From Methanocorpusculum parvum (GTDB taxonomy: Archaea; Halobacteriota; Methanomicrobia; Methanomicrobiales; Methanocorpusculaceae): a stretch of DNA of 64,000 nucleotides. This document shows, piece after piece, positions 53,604-62,960 of the stretch. The DNA lies in contig LMVO01000034.1 of the NCBI GenBank assembly GCA_002287215.1, positions 1-64,000 on the forward strand. Reading direction: 5' to 3'. Every line of letters begins with the position of its first letter. Positions within the stretch are counted from its first letter, which is position 1. Below the pieces are notes generated by a model. It was given only the letters and a program-made list of their open reading frames with translations. It was not told the origin of the DNA and made no database searches. The translations under genes were made by a program, and so were the position numbers.

Positions 53604-54382
53604 CTGATTGGGATAAAGTATGGGTAAAGGTGGAGGACGCCACAAAGACGTTCTCTTCCCGGAAAGGTGATGTCACCGCTTTGGAGCATGTCAATCTTGA
53701 GGTCCACGACGGTCAGTTCGTCTGTCTGCTCGGTCCTTCCGGTTGCGGAAAAACCACGCTGCTTCGGATGATCGGGGGACTTGATGTTCCGACCAGTGGG
53801 AAAGTCTCCATCGATGGAAAAATCGTGGACGGGCCTTCACCGAAAATGACGATGGTCTTCCAGGAATACTCGCTTTATCCGTGGCGTACGGTTTCGGAAA
53901 ATGTGGGTTTTGGTCTGGAGATGATGGGCGTTTCCAAAGAAGAGCGGATCATCGAGGTGAATAAGCGTCTCGCTCTGGTAGGTCTGACCGGATTTGCCGA
54001 CAGTTATCCCTACGAGCTGTCAGGGGGTATGCGTCAGAGGGCTGCCGTTGCCCGGGCGCTAGCCTCGGATCCGGCCGTCATGCTGATGGATGAACCATTC
54101 GGCGCGCTCGATGCGCAGACCCGGAATAAAATGCAGCGCGAGCTTCTCCAGATCTGGGAGGAAACGAAAAAGACGATCCTTTTCGTTACACACAGTGTTG
54201 ATGAAGCGGTTTATCTTTCTGACAAAATTGTCATTCTGACTCCCCGCCCGGGAAGAATATATGAAATATATCCAAATACTCTGCCCAGGCCGCGTGATCG
54301 TACCAGTGTGGAGTTTGCGAAACTCAGGAAAGATGTTCTCGCCGAGATCGAGAAATTAGAGGGGGAGAATGAGAACCTTTAA
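53600..54382 (+). CDS. ABC transporter ATPase (SsuB/TauB/NrtD type)
   Basis: This 260-residue protein has Walker A GPSGCGKTTLL near residue 46, the Q loop in VFQEYSLYPWRTV, the signature ELSGGMRQRAAVARAL and Walker B VMLMDEPFGALD, and the H-loop THSVDEAVYLSDK. It powers import by the preceding permease. Its start overlaps the permease stop. Confidence 0.95.
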   Translation: MTDWDKVWVKVEDATKTFSSRKGDVTALEHVNLEVHDGQFVCLLGPSGCGKTTLLRMIGGLDVPTSGKVSIDGKIVDGPSPKMTMVFQEYSLYPWRTVSENVGFGLEMMGVSKEERIIEVNKRLALVGLTGFADSYPYELSGGMRQRAAVARALASDPAVMLMDEPFGALDAQTRNKMQRELLQIWEETKKTILFVTHSVDEAVYLSDKIVILTPRPGRIYEIYPNTLPRPRDRTSVEFAKLRKDVLAEIEKLEGENENL

Positions 54383-54437
54383 TATGGTTTCCAACCAACC
54401 TAATTTGCACATTTAAGAGAGCTAGGAGTAATTAAAA

Positions 54438-54938
54438 ATGGTAAGAAAGCCAGCACGAATGTATAATAAGCTCGCCAAGAAGGCATATTGCCGCCGTGAA
54501 TATATGGGCGGTGTACCGGGCTTAAAAGTTGTAACGTTTGATATGGGAAACCTCTCTGAAGAGTTCCCGGTCGCAATTCATCTTGAAGCGCTTGAAGCAT
54601 GCCAGATCCGTCACACGGCAATGGAAGCTGCTCGTATCAACATGAACAGACGTCTGATGAAAGATGTCGGAAAAAACAATTTCCACTTAAAGATCAGACC
54701 ATACCCTCACCACGTTCTCCGTGAACACAAACAGGCAACCGGAGCCGGTGCAGACCGTATTTCTGAAGGTATGAGACTTGCATTCGGCAAACCAGTCGGA
54801 ACTGCAGCACGTGTTGAAGAAAGACAGCGTATTTTCACCGTCTGGACAACCCCGCAGTATATCGACCAGGCAAAGGATGCCCTGCTCCACAGCGGATACA
54901 AACTCCCGACTCCGGTCCGGGTAATCGTTGAGAACTAA
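54438..54938 (+). CDS. rpl10e: Ribosomal protein L10e (uL16 family)
   Basis: This 166-residue protein starts [12 protein letters not shown] and includes KPYRRREYMGG-like [16 protein letters not shown] and the conserved [14 protein letters not shown] and [18 protein letters not shown] loop. It belongs to the large-subunit protein that helps form the A and P sites. It is a single gene with a short hairpin after its stop. Confidence 0.93.
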   Translation: MVRKPARMYNKLAKKAYCRREYMGGVPGLKVVTFDMGNLSEEFPVAIHLEALEACQIRHTAMEAARINMNRRLMKDVGKNNFHLKIRPYPHHVLREHKQATGAGADRISEGMRLAFGKPVGTAARVEERQRIFTVWTTPQYIDQAKDALLHSGYKLPTPVRVIVEN

Positions 54939-54976
54939 GGCTTTTGCCTAAGCTCTCAATTTATGATACTTTTTTG
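54931..54976 (+). terminator. Weak hairpin and T-run after L10e
   Basis: AGGC/GCCT with a TTTT loop lies within a longer GAGA/TCTC pairing at the stop codon, followed by an AT-rich stretch with TTTTTT. This fits archaeal T-run termination; the hairpin itself is short. Confidence 0.35.
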
Positions 54977-55163
54977 TTGAAACTGTATGTTGGTTGCGAT
55001 CTTGTGCAGGGTACCGTCTGATTCTGCACGTAACTACTGACTCCTCACCGATAGAGATTCGTGGTTTATTTCATTTTGCGGTGTTCGGGCTCTTTTGGTT
55101 TGTTCCGCCTTTTTCCTCTCGATGGGAATGTATTAATATCATCCTGCTGGAAACGTTAGGATT

Positions 55164-55448
55164 ATGTTTGATCTGTTTAAAAAATCGAAGGCATCTTCCA
55201 ATGCGCCTGAGATTGAGGATGATGAGTCTGATGAGGAAAATATTGTCATCTGGGAGCGGTACAACACAAAGACCGGTGAGGTGGAAGATATCCTTGAGCT
55301 GGAATGCTATGATGAGGACGGGCTTGAAGCGATGGAAACGCTCACCGACGTGAAAAAACCAAACGGTGAGTGGCAGGGGTACCGGTACGTGTACATATCA
55401 AACGGCGTGGAGAAACATATCCGCCCAAAAGACAATAGATATCCCTGA
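55164..55448 (+). CDS. Small acidic protein of unknown function
   Basis: This 94-residue protein has a basic head MFDLFKKSKA, an acidic stretch (EIEDDESDEENIV) and a compact beta-rich tail (GEWQGYRYVYISNG). No family is recognised. A start context of TTAGGATTATG and a TATTAAT element about 20-30 bases upstream give it modest support. Its surroundings are poor in genes, so its role cannot be inferred. Confidence 0.55.
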   Translation: MFDLFKKSKASSNAPEIEDDESDEENIVIWERYNTKTGEVEDILELECYDEDGLEAMETLTDVKKPNGEWQGYRYVYISNGVEKHIRPKDNRYP

Positions 55449-55825
55449 TTTTTATAAGAGCAACTGTTTTTTCAGGTGGAGCCCGCGCTTGATACGGAAT
55501 ACATGCCAATATCACTTACTGTTACTCATCTGTGTGTATTATCTCGGCATTTTATGCTTTAATCCGGGGATATTATTCAGAAATGGGTGTGAATGTCCTG
55601 AAATTACAATTTGGGCATGATCCCGGGTCTGATGGAGGGAGACGGCATACCGGGTCCATGAACCATTTTTCATCACGAAGTAAGTTAAGGCTGGAGAACT
55701 ATTATAGAACATCGCGGAACATTTCCGGGAATATCATCTGAACGATCCGCACGAACGGATATCCCGTTATGCGGAATCTGGTATGTGAACAAGCGTTCTT
55801 CAAAGCGAAGAACGGGAAAGAAAAA
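55449..55825. other. Region without supported genes
   Basis: These 377 bases contain only short open frames. One small dyad near 55749-55767 (ACGGATATCCCGT) is visible. No recognisable gene remnant or repeat was found. It may be intergenic debris before the small frame at 55826. Confidence 0.4.
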
Positions 55826-55960
55826 ATGACAGAGTTTGTCGCAACCTTACAAAAACAAATAAAGCACCAGAAGCCTCCCGCAAAAACTCCGGGCCAGTCT
55901 GCCAGAACCATTCGTCGGAAATATGAACTCATCGAACAGCTGAAAGAGTCGGCAAAGTGA
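55826..55960 (+). CDS. Possible small basic protein
   Basis: The frame from ATG 55826 encodes 44 residues (MTEFVATLQKQIKHQ, later SARTIRRKYELIEQL), preceded by GGGAAAG. The frame is open up to 55769. The composition, basic with a C-terminal amphipathic helix, looks protein-like, but nothing else supports it. It is unassigned. Confidence 0.35.
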   Translation: MTEFVATLQKQIKHQKPPAKTPGQSARTIRRKYELIEQLKESAK

Positions 55961-56210
55961 GAATATATCCGCCGTTGTATAAGGGGGATGACATACTTTT
56001 TTTGATCTTGACGCGGTGATATTGTTTCGATTCCCTGTGGAATGGAAATATTCAGGAACCGAAATGTATCCCTGAAGAAATTTTATCTCCTAAAAATGTA
56101 TGATCTGCTTTTTTAAGCCAATGGTGATATTAATATAATTGGTACAATTTTACTATTGCATAGCAGTAGTAAGGAAAAAAATTCTGCAGAGCAAAAGGAT
56201 GCGTGCAAAA

Positions 56211-57086
56211 ATGGGAATATACCGATATCAGAAAGTGGATGCGTTTACATCAGATACATCAGCCGGTAATCCGGCTGCCTGCATTTTTTTGGATGAAGAA
56301 CAATCTTTGTCAGAAGAAGCAATGCTGGAGATTGCCAGGCAGCACAAAGGGTTTGTTTCCGAAGTGGTCTACTGCCGGATGCACGGCGGTGTTTTTCTAA
56401 CCTACTATTCATCTGAATGTGAAGTGAATTTCTGCGGACACGGGACGATCGCATGTATGTACTCCTTAGTTAAAAACACGGCGAGCCTTTCTGCATGCAG
56501 CGAAATACCGATCCATACGAACAGAATGGGGCAATTAACTGTCTATAACAGAATCAGAGATCAGGACGCTGTATTTATCTCTGCTCCCAAGCCAGCGTAT
56601 ATCGCTTCGTCTCTGCAGGCGGCGGATATTTCTGCTCCTTTGCGTTTGTCCGATGAAGATATAAGCAGGGAATTTCCGCTTGAGGTCATCGACGCCGGAC
56701 TCAGAACATTGATCGTGCCGCTGAACTCTTTCCAAAAACTCGTTTCCATCTATCCGGATGAACCGGGTCTCAAGGAGTTCTGCCTGCAAAATGATATCGA
56801 CATCATTCTGATCTTTTCTCTGGACCCGGTCGATACAAATAATATTGCCCATACAAGGGTTTTTGCACCGAAATTTGGATATTTGGAGGATCCTGCGACC
56901 GGTTCCGGAAATAGCGCGTTTGGATACTACATGTTAAAACACGATATATGGGACGGTTCATTGTGTTCCATCGAACAAGGGGGAAACAACAGAGTATTTA
57001 ATAGTATCAAACTTCAGTTTCAGGACGATCTCCTGCTGTTTGGCGGTAAAGCCACGATCCGCATCGACGGTGTGTACTATTATTAA
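56211..57086 (+). CDS. PhzF-family isomerase-like protein
   Basis: This protein has 291 residues from ATG 56211 (MGIYRYQKVDAFTS); upstream codons to 56139 do not match the family. The catalytic glutamate lies in FVSEVVYC near residue 47, and NFCGHGTIA and EDPATGSGNSAFG are the hallmark loops. PhzF proteins isomerise or epimerise small acids; the substrate here is unknown. It is a single gene in a gene-poor stretch. Confidence 0.9.
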   Translation: MGIYRYQKVDAFTSDTSAGNPAACIFLDEEQSLSEEAMLEIARQHKGFVSEVVYCRMHGGVFLTYYSSECEVNFCGHGTIACMYSLVKNTASLSACSEIPIHTNRMGQLTVYNRIRDQDAVFISAPKPAYIASSLQAADISAPLRLSDEDISREFPLEVIDAGLRTLIVPLNSFQKLVSIYPDEPGLKEFCLQNDIDIILIFSLDPVDTNNIAHTRVFAPKFGYLEDPATGSGNSAFGYYMLKHDIWDGSLCSIEQGGNNRVFNSIKLQFQDDLLLFGGKATIRIDGVYYY

Positions 57087-57199
57087 CAGAGAACCCCAAA
57101 GAAAAATGCCCGACCATCAATTGAGATGAGGGCCTAGATAAAAATTGGCGGGGACTGGATTAAATACTGCCGTGCAGAACGTATCATTTACCTGAGAAT

Positions 57200-58228
57200 A
57201 TGATCGCAGCCAAACCTGAAAAAAAACAACTGACAAGAGAATTGTTTGCTTTTCTTGCCATAACCTTTGCCGCAACCTATCTCCTTGAGATCTTTGTGAT
57301 TATGCAGGAGGGGTCCGGGATATTATCCAGCAAGTGGGTGCTCATTCCGATGTACATTCCGGCTGTTGGTGCAATACTGTGTATGGTCGGTTTCAAATCA
57401 AAGGCTTTGACAAGGGAGTCAAAACAATTCCTTGCCATGTTCCTGCTTGCTTCCGCTGTCACGCTGGTGGAGGGATTATACCGCCCTCTCCTTGGAACGA
57501 TCGGCCCCCTTCCCCTTCTTACCGCCATCATCTCTGTTGCGGCATTCCTACTGGTTCTCCTGCAGAACCTGAGAGCATCCGGGAGGAGAAGCCTCTCTGA
57601 TGCAAAACTATCCTTTGGACATAATTACCGGTACTACCTCATCATACCGGTAATCTTCTCGGTGCTGTTCATCCTTGCGTATTTCATGATCCATATGCTT
57701 GGACTGAGCCTTCCGACGATGGAATACAGTCCTGGCTCATTCTTCGTGTTCATTGGCATGTCCGTATTGACGTTCGTTATTACATGGCCCAAATATTTCG
57801 GAGAAGAGTACGGCTGGAGATTTTACCTTCAGGACAGGGTATTTGCCCTCTTTGGCGTTTATCCGGGAGTTGTCATTGTTGGGATCGTATGGGGCTTGTG
57901 GCACCTGCCGCTTATGCTCGTCGGGTTGAATTTTCCCGACACCCCCCTTGCAGGAAATATCATGTATATCGGATGGACGATCATTCTCGGTATTATATTC
58001 AGCTATGCCGTGCTGAAGACCCGGAGCATCTGGATTGCAGTCCTGCTGCATGCCCTCACGGATGCCTTCATCGGTACCGGGAGCGGGTTGATCGCAAACA
58101 GCAATATTCTCATAGCATTTCTGCCGATTCTTCTTCTTATGGGAATATTTGCTGCCGTTCTCATCAGGTCGCGGGTATGGAAGGATGAAACAGGCAGTGA
58201 AAGTATCGAAAAACCATCCTCTCTCTGA
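57200..58228 (+). CDS. CPBP-family intramembrane metalloprotease
   Basis: This 342-residue protein has about eight hydrophobic segments. The glutamate motif FGEEYGWRFYLQ near residue 206 and the histidine motifs GLWHLPLMLVGL near residue 234 and LLHALTDAFIG near residue 280 form the expected metal site. CPBP (Abi/CAAX protease) proteins cleave membrane substrates or process bacteriocin-like peptides. The substrate here is unknown. Confidence 0.88.
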   Translation: MIAAKPEKKQLTRELFAFLAITFAATYLLEIFVIMQEGSGILSSKWVLIPMYIPAVGAILCMVGFKSKALTRESKQFLAMFLLASAVTLVEGLYRPLLGTIGPLPLLTAIISVAAFLLVLLQNLRASGRRSLSDAKLSFGHNYRYYLIIPVIFSVLFILAYFMIHMLGLSLPTMEYSPGSFFVFIGMSVLTFVITWPKYFGEEYGWRFYLQDRVFALFGVYPGVVIVGIVWGLWHLPLMLVGLNFPDTPLAGNIMYIGWTIILGIIFSYAVLKTRSIWIAVLLHALTDAFIGTGSGLIANSNILIAFLPILLLMGIFAAVLIRSRVWKDETGSESIEKPSSL

Positions 58229-58384
58229 ACAGCTCATCTCTGATCCATGTGAGTTCAACAGAGTTTTATCGACACCGAAAGGTGGTGGAAGTGTCAGCTC
58301 ACTCTGTTAATTGAGATATTTCCGCTGTTCCGTCTCATAGCGACGAATACTGCCTTAAATCACGATTTAACGACCTTAAAAGAG

Positions 58385-58456
58385 AGCCGTCGGAGGGACT
58401 TGAACCCTCGGCCTGCTGATTACGAATCAGCCGCTATACCGCTAAGCCACGACGGC
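58385..58456 (-). tRNA. tRNA-Thr (anticodon CGT)
   Basis: On the minus strand the acceptor GCCGTCG pairs with CGACGGC and the discriminator is T, as usual for archaeal Thr tRNA. The anticodon stem GCTGA/TCAGC encloses TTCGTAA, giving CGT (codon ACG). The T arm reads GAGGGTTCAAGTCCCTC. A TATA-like CTATTTATTG lies about 40 bases upstream. Length is 72 bases. Confidence 0.93.
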
Positions 58457-58507
58457 ACACTGTGTGCTTAAACACATTGCCTGTTAGACAATAAATAGGT
58501 TATTGAT

Positions 58508-58801
58508 TTATGAATATCCCTGAAGGGTCGGCGTATCCGTTCCTTCGGGATGCGCTCCGTTTGTTATCTGTCCAAACTTCGTCTCGTACTCATTCACACT
58601 CTTCTGCAGCGCGGTCAGAAGTTTCTTCGCATGGGTCGGGCTGATCGCGACGACTGCCTTTGCTTTTGCCTGATTTGCCATAGGGAGCTGATGTAAAAAC
58701 ATCATCGTGAACTCGTCATCCTTGAATGCGATCTGGATCATATTGCTGTAGACCGGGTCAAGGTTCTGAGGGATCTGAATGTTGAGTTCGTTGCCTGCCA
58801 T
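58508..58801 (-). CDS. DUF3467 family protein
   Basis: This protein has 97 residues from ATG 58801; the longer upstream frame overlaps the divergent gene at 58847. The pattern IQIPQNLDPVYSNMIQIAFKDDEF, in parts, and VVAISPTHAKKLLTALQKSVNEYE match the DUF3467 family of small soluble proteins of unknown function. It is divergent from the Cas4-like gene, with a 45-base gap holding both starts. Confidence 0.85.
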   Translation of the reverse strand: MAGNELNIQIPQNLDPVYSNMIQIAFKDDEFTMMFLHQLPMANQAKAKAVVAISPTHAKKLLTALQKSVNEYETKFGQITNGAHPEGTDTPTLQGYS

Positions 58802-58846
58802 AATTATTAATAGTGTGTTAAACGAACTTATGTTTATGGAGTCATC

Positions 58847-59530
58847 ATGCCGGACGAAAAAATTTCTGTAACAGATGTGGTGAAAGCAGGCACCTGTCCC
58901 ATGCAGTTGTACCTGGCAAAATCCGTCGTTATTCCCTATGAAGAGCCGATTGCCTACACGGTTGCAAAGCAACTGTCCTATTATCTTGGAGATATCCTCT
59001 CTGCCGAGGATGTCTGGGAAGAGGGGTTGAAAAATATGGTTCCCGAGGATCAGCCCGCGCTTTCGTACCTGGAAAAAATGGTTGCCGCCTGCAGCAAGGT
59101 GACCTGGCGTCAGGCCGAACGGTATGATGTATCTGTTTATTCTGAAAAATACGGGATATACGGGAAGGTAGACCGGTTCTTTGATGACAGTTTCTCACTT
59201 GTAAAAAGCGGCGAGGCGCCGACCCGCGGTGTCTATCTTCACGATCGCCTCAGAGTGATCTGTTATGCCGTCTGTCTTGAAGAGATGTTTGGAAAACCCT
59301 TCTACGGGCGCGTTGAGTATCTTGGTTCGGGAACGATCCGCAGTGTCGTTGTAGAGCCAAAAGACCGCCGCGCTCTTTTTCTTGCACTAAGGGCAGCAGA
59401 AAAGGTGATGAATGGGGGGATACCGAAAGTCGTCCGCGGTCCGTATTGTACCTGGTGTAAATTCGTGGACACCTGTTCCGCCGTTGAAAAACCCAAATCT
59501 CTCTTTTCCAAAATGATGTCAAAGGCATAA
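58847..59530 (+). CDS. Cas4-like PD-(D/E)XK family protein without CRISPR context
   Basis: This 227-residue protein has the four-cysteine frame of Cas4/AddB nucleases: C17 near the N terminus and C201, C204 and C210 in CTWCKFVDTC. The nuclease core is GKVDRFF (D109) followed by SLVKSG with K120. The residue expected to be acidic two before the lysine is leucine (L118), and the usual QxxxY motif is not clear. So it may bind DNA without cutting. No CRISPR or cas genes are near. It ends 37 bases before the DtxR-FeoA gene. Confidence 0.78.
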   Translation: MPDEKISVTDVVKAGTCPMQLYLAKSVVIPYEEPIAYTVAKQLSYYLGDILSAEDVWEEGLKNMVPEDQPALSYLEKMVAACSKVTWRQAERYDVSVYSEKYGIYGKVDRFFDDSFSLVKSGEAPTRGVYLHDRLRVICYAVCLEEMFGKPFYGRVEYLGSGTIRSVVVEPKDRRALFLALRAAEKVMNGGIPKVVRGPYCTWCKFVDTCSAVEKPKSLFSKMMSKA

Positions 59531-59536
59531 CATAGA

Positions 59537-59549
59537 TATTCTGAGAATA
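59537..59549. promoter_or_regulatory. Candidate operator of the DtxR-like regulator
   Basis: TATTC-TGA-GAATA is a perfect 5-bp dyad, 18 bases before the regulator's start. Its position in the short promoter region suits metal-dependent autorepression of the feo operon. Confidence 0.45.
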
Positions 59550-59567
59550 AAAGATACTAAGATAATA

Positions 59568-60266
59568 ATGACCTTTGAACTCTCAGAAGATATTCTCGAA
59601 GCAATACTCAATACCGGAAAGGAGACAGTAAAGGTTTCGAATCTGGAAGATCTGGTACACGGTGATACCGAAGGACTCAGCAAAGCGGTAACCTGTCTCA
59701 AAGACAAAGGGTATCTCACCGAATCTGCTCATGGCCTTTCACTCACTGATAAGGGTTCAGTCAAAGCTGCCCAGGTGGCGCGCAAACATGCTGTCCTGAC
59801 CAGTTTTCTTACCGATGTTCTTGGAACCGAACCTGATCACGCATCAAAGGAGGCGTGCCTCATGGAGCACAGCATCTCGTCAGAAACGATTGACCGCCTT
59901 GACACATTTTTGGAAAAGCGCGGCCCGGGACATAAACCCGGCCGCGAAAGAGGATGGGGGAGACGCGCATCCACGTCGGAACAGACGAGTCCCAGGGAAC
60001 ATGAAGGACATGCCGGACTCACGAAACGAAATCCCATCGTGTCTCTCTCCGAGTGCGAGGAAGGTTCTCTCCTGCATGTCTCCATGATCCGGTGCTTTGC
60101 AAAACACAGCAGGCTCATCGATCTCGGCGTCATCCCCGGGGAGCTCATCACACTCAGACGAAAACTTGACAATCACGCGGTCGTCATAACCGTAAAAGGA
60201 TGCGATATCGCATTAAGCCCCGAGGTCGCCGAGAATATCATGGTCGAGCGGTGCAATACCCCATGA
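59568..60266 (+). CDS. DtxR/MntR-like metal-dependent regulator with C-terminal FeoA (SH3-like) domain
   Basis: This 232-residue protein has an N-terminal winged helix (SNLEDLVHGDTEGLSKAVTCLKDKGYL in parts), a dimerisation helix with metal ligands (ARKHAVLTSFLTDVLG; CLMEHSIS), a basic Gly-rich linker (GPGHKPGRERGWGRR) and an FeoA-type SH3-like domain (HSRLIDLGVIPGELITLRRKL). It likely represses feoB when iron is sufficient. It overlaps the feoB start (ATGATG), so the pair is translationally coupled. Confidence 0.88.
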   Translation: MTFELSEDILEAILNTGKETVKVSNLEDLVHGDTEGLSKAVTCLKDKGYLTESAHGLSLTDKGSVKAAQVARKHAVLTSFLTDVLGTEPDHASKEACLMEHSISSETIDRLDTFLEKRGPGHKPGRERGWGRRASTSEQTSPREHEGHAGLTKRNPIVSLSECEEGSLLHVSMIRCFAKHSRLIDLGVIPGELITLRRKLDNHAVVITVKGCDIALSPEVAENIMVERCNTP

Positions 60267-62137
60267 TGCGCCGGGCCGTTCTGATCGGTAATCCGAGTGT
60301 AGGGAAATCCCTTATCTTCAATCACCTGACAGGGCTGGGTGTCGAGGTGAGTAATTATCCGGGCACGACCGTAGGCCTGATGTCCGGACTCGTTCGTCAC
60401 AACGGAACAGAGTTTTCACTTGCCGATCTTCCTGGGATCTATTCTCTCTCTGGAAGATCCGATGAGGAAAAACTCGTCAGAGAGTATCTTGTCACCGGAG
60501 ATGCGGATCTCATCGTGGCGGTTTTGGATGCCAAACATCTCGAGCGGAATCTGTATCTTCTTCTTCAGGCCTCCGAGATCAGAAAACCTCTGGTGATCGT
60601 GCTCAATATGATGGACGATGCAAGATCTGCAGGCAAGATCATCGATGCTGATGCGCTTTCGAAAAAGTTCGGGGTTCCGGTGATCGAGACGATCGCAACA
60701 GAGGGTAAAAACCTGGAAAAGATCGCGGACTATGTCATCGGCGATGAACTGCCTGTGCCCGGGATCGTTCCGCGCTATGATCATCACATCGAAGCAGCGG
60801 CCAAGAACCTGCAGAAGTTTCATAATCTTTCGGAAGCCGAGTCGATGTTTGCTCTGGAAAATGTTTCCCTGAGCACTCTCTCCCCCGAGGTGATGGAAAG
60901 CGCTTCGGTCATCTCAGACGAGATCCAAAAACGGCATATGATGTCGCCGGATCAGATCATCGGGGCAAACCGGCACAACACGGCAAAGGCGATCTCCGAA
61001 GAGGTGACGACCATATCCCCGCAGAAGAAACGCCGCGACCTCGACTCGCTTCTCACGCGCGGGTTTCCCGGCGTTCCCATTCTGATCATCACGATGGTCG
61101 GTATTCTCGGCATCGTCTTTCTCCTGGGCGGATTTCTGGAGGAGGGCATCATCGGTTTGATGACGACCTACCTTCTTGATCCGTTTCACACTCTGGAGCT
61201 GAATCCGTTTCTGGATACGGTCGGGGGCGCCGTGATCCTTGCTTTGATGTCAGGTCTCGGCATCGCCTTTCCTTACGTGTTTTTGTTCTATATCTTCATC
61301 TCGATTTTAGAGGACACCGGATATCTGACCCGAGCTGCTTTCCTTGCGGACCGGGGTATGCACAGATTAGGTCTCCACGGGCAGGGACTGATTCCACTCG
61401 TGCTGTCATTTGGATGCAGTGTCCCTGCGATCATGAGCACGCGTTTTCTCCCGACCAGACGTGAACGGGTGATCGCCTCCGTTCTCGTGACGATGCTTCC
61501 CTGCTCTGCGAGGACCGTCGTCATCTCCGGGATCGTTGCTTCCTTCGTCGGGTTCGGCGCCGCATTTTCCATCTACGGGATCGTCTTCATTCTGGTCTTT
61601 GTTCTCGGCTGCGTGCTTTCCCGGATAACTCCCGGTGAACAGTACGGGATGATCCTCGAGATGGCTCAGCTGCGCCGTCCGATCCCGAAGTATGTGGTGA
61701 AAAAAGCATGGATGCGTGTCAGCGAGTTCCTGTACATCGCGATGCCTCTTCTGCTGATCAGCAGTGTGTTTCTGGGGATCTTTGAGTACCTCGGACTTGT
61801 CACGATGTTCGAGTCATTCATAGATCCGATTTCCACCGCGGTCCTCGGGCTGCCCGGATTTGCGTTCACCGCTCTCATGTTTGGGATCCTTCGAAAAGAG
61901 ATGGCATTTGAGACACTCGCAGTCTTAGGGGGAACGACCGATCTTGCTTCGATCCTTTCGAGCAGTCAGCTCTATATCTTTGCCTTGGTGTGTGTTCTTT
62001 TCGTTCCCTGTATCTCAACGATCGCCGTTCTGATGAAGGAGATCGGGGTAAAAGCGGCCGCTCTTATCACGGTGTTCACTCTTCTGCTCGGCACTTCCCT
62101 TGGCGCGCTTCTGCATTTTGTGTTCATGCTTGTATGA
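60263..62137 (+). CDS. feoB: Ferrous iron transporter FeoB
   Basis: This protein has 624 residues from ATG 60263, which overlaps the regulator's TGA; the open frame before it is dropped. The G domain has G1 GNPSVGKSLIFN, G3 LADLPGIYSLS and G4 NMMD. The membrane part follows with two Gate repeats; SFGCSVPAIMSTRFL and MLPCSARTVVIS are typical. It imports Fe2+ across the cell membrane. The coupled DtxR-FeoA protein is the likely regulator. Confidence 0.95.
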   Translation: MMRRAVLIGNPSVGKSLIFNHLTGLGVEVSNYPGTTVGLMSGLVRHNGTEFSLADLPGIYSLSGRSDEEKLVREYLVTGDADLIVAVLDAKHLERNLYLLLQASEIRKPLVIVLNMMDDARSAGKIIDADALSKKFGVPVIETIATEGKNLEKIADYVIGDELPVPGIVPRYDHHIEAAAKNLQKFHNLSEAESMFALENVSLSTLSPEVMESASVISDEIQKRHMMSPDQIIGANRHNTAKAISEEVTTISPQKKRRDLDSLLTRGFPGVPILIITMVGILGIVFLLGGFLEEGIIGLMTTYLLDPFHTLELNPFLDTVGGAVILALMSGLGIAFPYVFLFYIFISILEDTGYLTRAAFLADRGMHRLGLHGQGLIPLVLSFGCSVPAIMSTRFLPTRRERVIASVLVTMLPCSARTVVISGIVASFVGFGAAFSIYGIVFILVFVLGCVLSRITPGEQYGMILEMAQLRRPIPKYVVKKAWMRVSEFLYIAMPLLLISSVFLGIFEYLGLVTMFESFIDPISTAVLGLPGFAFTALMFGILRKEMAFETLAVLGGTTDLASILSSSQLYIFALVCVLFVPCISTIAVLMKEIGVKAAALITVFTLLLGTSLGALLHFVFMLV

Positions 62138-62201
62138 GCCGGGGATCCCCCTCCCTCTCTCAATAAAAATAACATGAGCGAGAGCCAACAGATGAGTAAC
62201 A

Positions 62202-62960
62202 ATGCTGACTTTTATCGGGCTTGGCCTCTTTGACGAATCTGATGTATCGGTCCGGGGAATGGATGCCATCAGATATGCCGACACGGTGTTTCTGGAAGTG
62301 TATACCTCAGTTCTTACCGGCGCTTCGATCGAACGGCTCGAAGCCTGTTACGGAAAAAAGATCACGCCTCTCTACAGGGAGGATGTGGAGATCCATGCAG
62401 ATAAGATCCTCGATGCCGCCGAGTTTGGGAATGCGGTTTTTCTGACCGCAGGTGACTCGATGATCGCGACGACCCATTCGGATCTCCGTATCCGGGCGGC
62501 AGATCGAAACATTCAGACGAAAATCATTCACGGGGCCTCGATCACGACAGCGGTCTGCGGTCTTTCCGGTCTGCAGAACTACCGGTTCGGCAAATCCGTT
62601 TCCGTTCCTTTTCCTTACGGAAAATGGTTCCCGATGACCCCGATCGAGGTCATATCGGCAAACCAGAAGGAAAACCTCCACACGCTGGTCTTTTTAGATA
62701 TTCAAAAAGACAAGGAACGCTACATGAAGATCTCCGAGGCGGTCGATCTGCTGGAAGAGCAGGCCCGCCGCGTGGATGCAAAGATCCCGCTGTATGTCGG
62801 AATCGCCCGTGCGGGCTCGCCCGAGCCGGCGGTCCATGCAGGAAGTGCCGAGGAGATGAGATCGTTTGACTTCGGCTCCCCTCTGCATATTTTAATCGTC
62901 CCGGCAAAACTTCACGACATCGAGCGGGAGTATCTCGAGAGGTTCGCCGGTCTATGCTGA
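62202..62960 (+). CDS. dphB: Diphthine synthase
   Basis: This 252-residue methyltransferase modifies the diphthamide histidine of aEF2. The opening MLTFIGLGLFDESDVS, with VFLTAGDSMIATTHSDL near residue 80 and VSVPFPYGKWFPMTPI are family features. SAM is the donor. Its end overlaps the DUF357 gene by seven bases. Confidence 0.95.
   Translation: MLTFIGLGLFDESDVSVRGMDAIRYADTVFLEVYTSVLTGASIERLEACYGKKITPLYREDVEIHADKILDAAEFGNAVFLTAGDSMIATTHSDLRIRAADRNIQTKIIHGASITTAVCGLSGLQNYRFGKSVSVPFPYGKWFPMTPIEVISANQKENLHTLVFLDIQKDKERYMKISEAVDLLEEQARRVDAKIPLYVGIARAGSPEPAVHAGSAEEMRSFDFGSPLHILIVPAKLHDIEREYLERFAGLC

Noticed and set aside
58802..58972. N-terminal extension of the DUF3467 protein
   Set aside because: It overlaps the start of the divergent Cas4-like gene and is unlike the family.
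58847..59530. Evidence for a CRISPR-Cas locus from the Cas4-like gene
   Set aside because: No repeat array and no other cas gene lies in the window.
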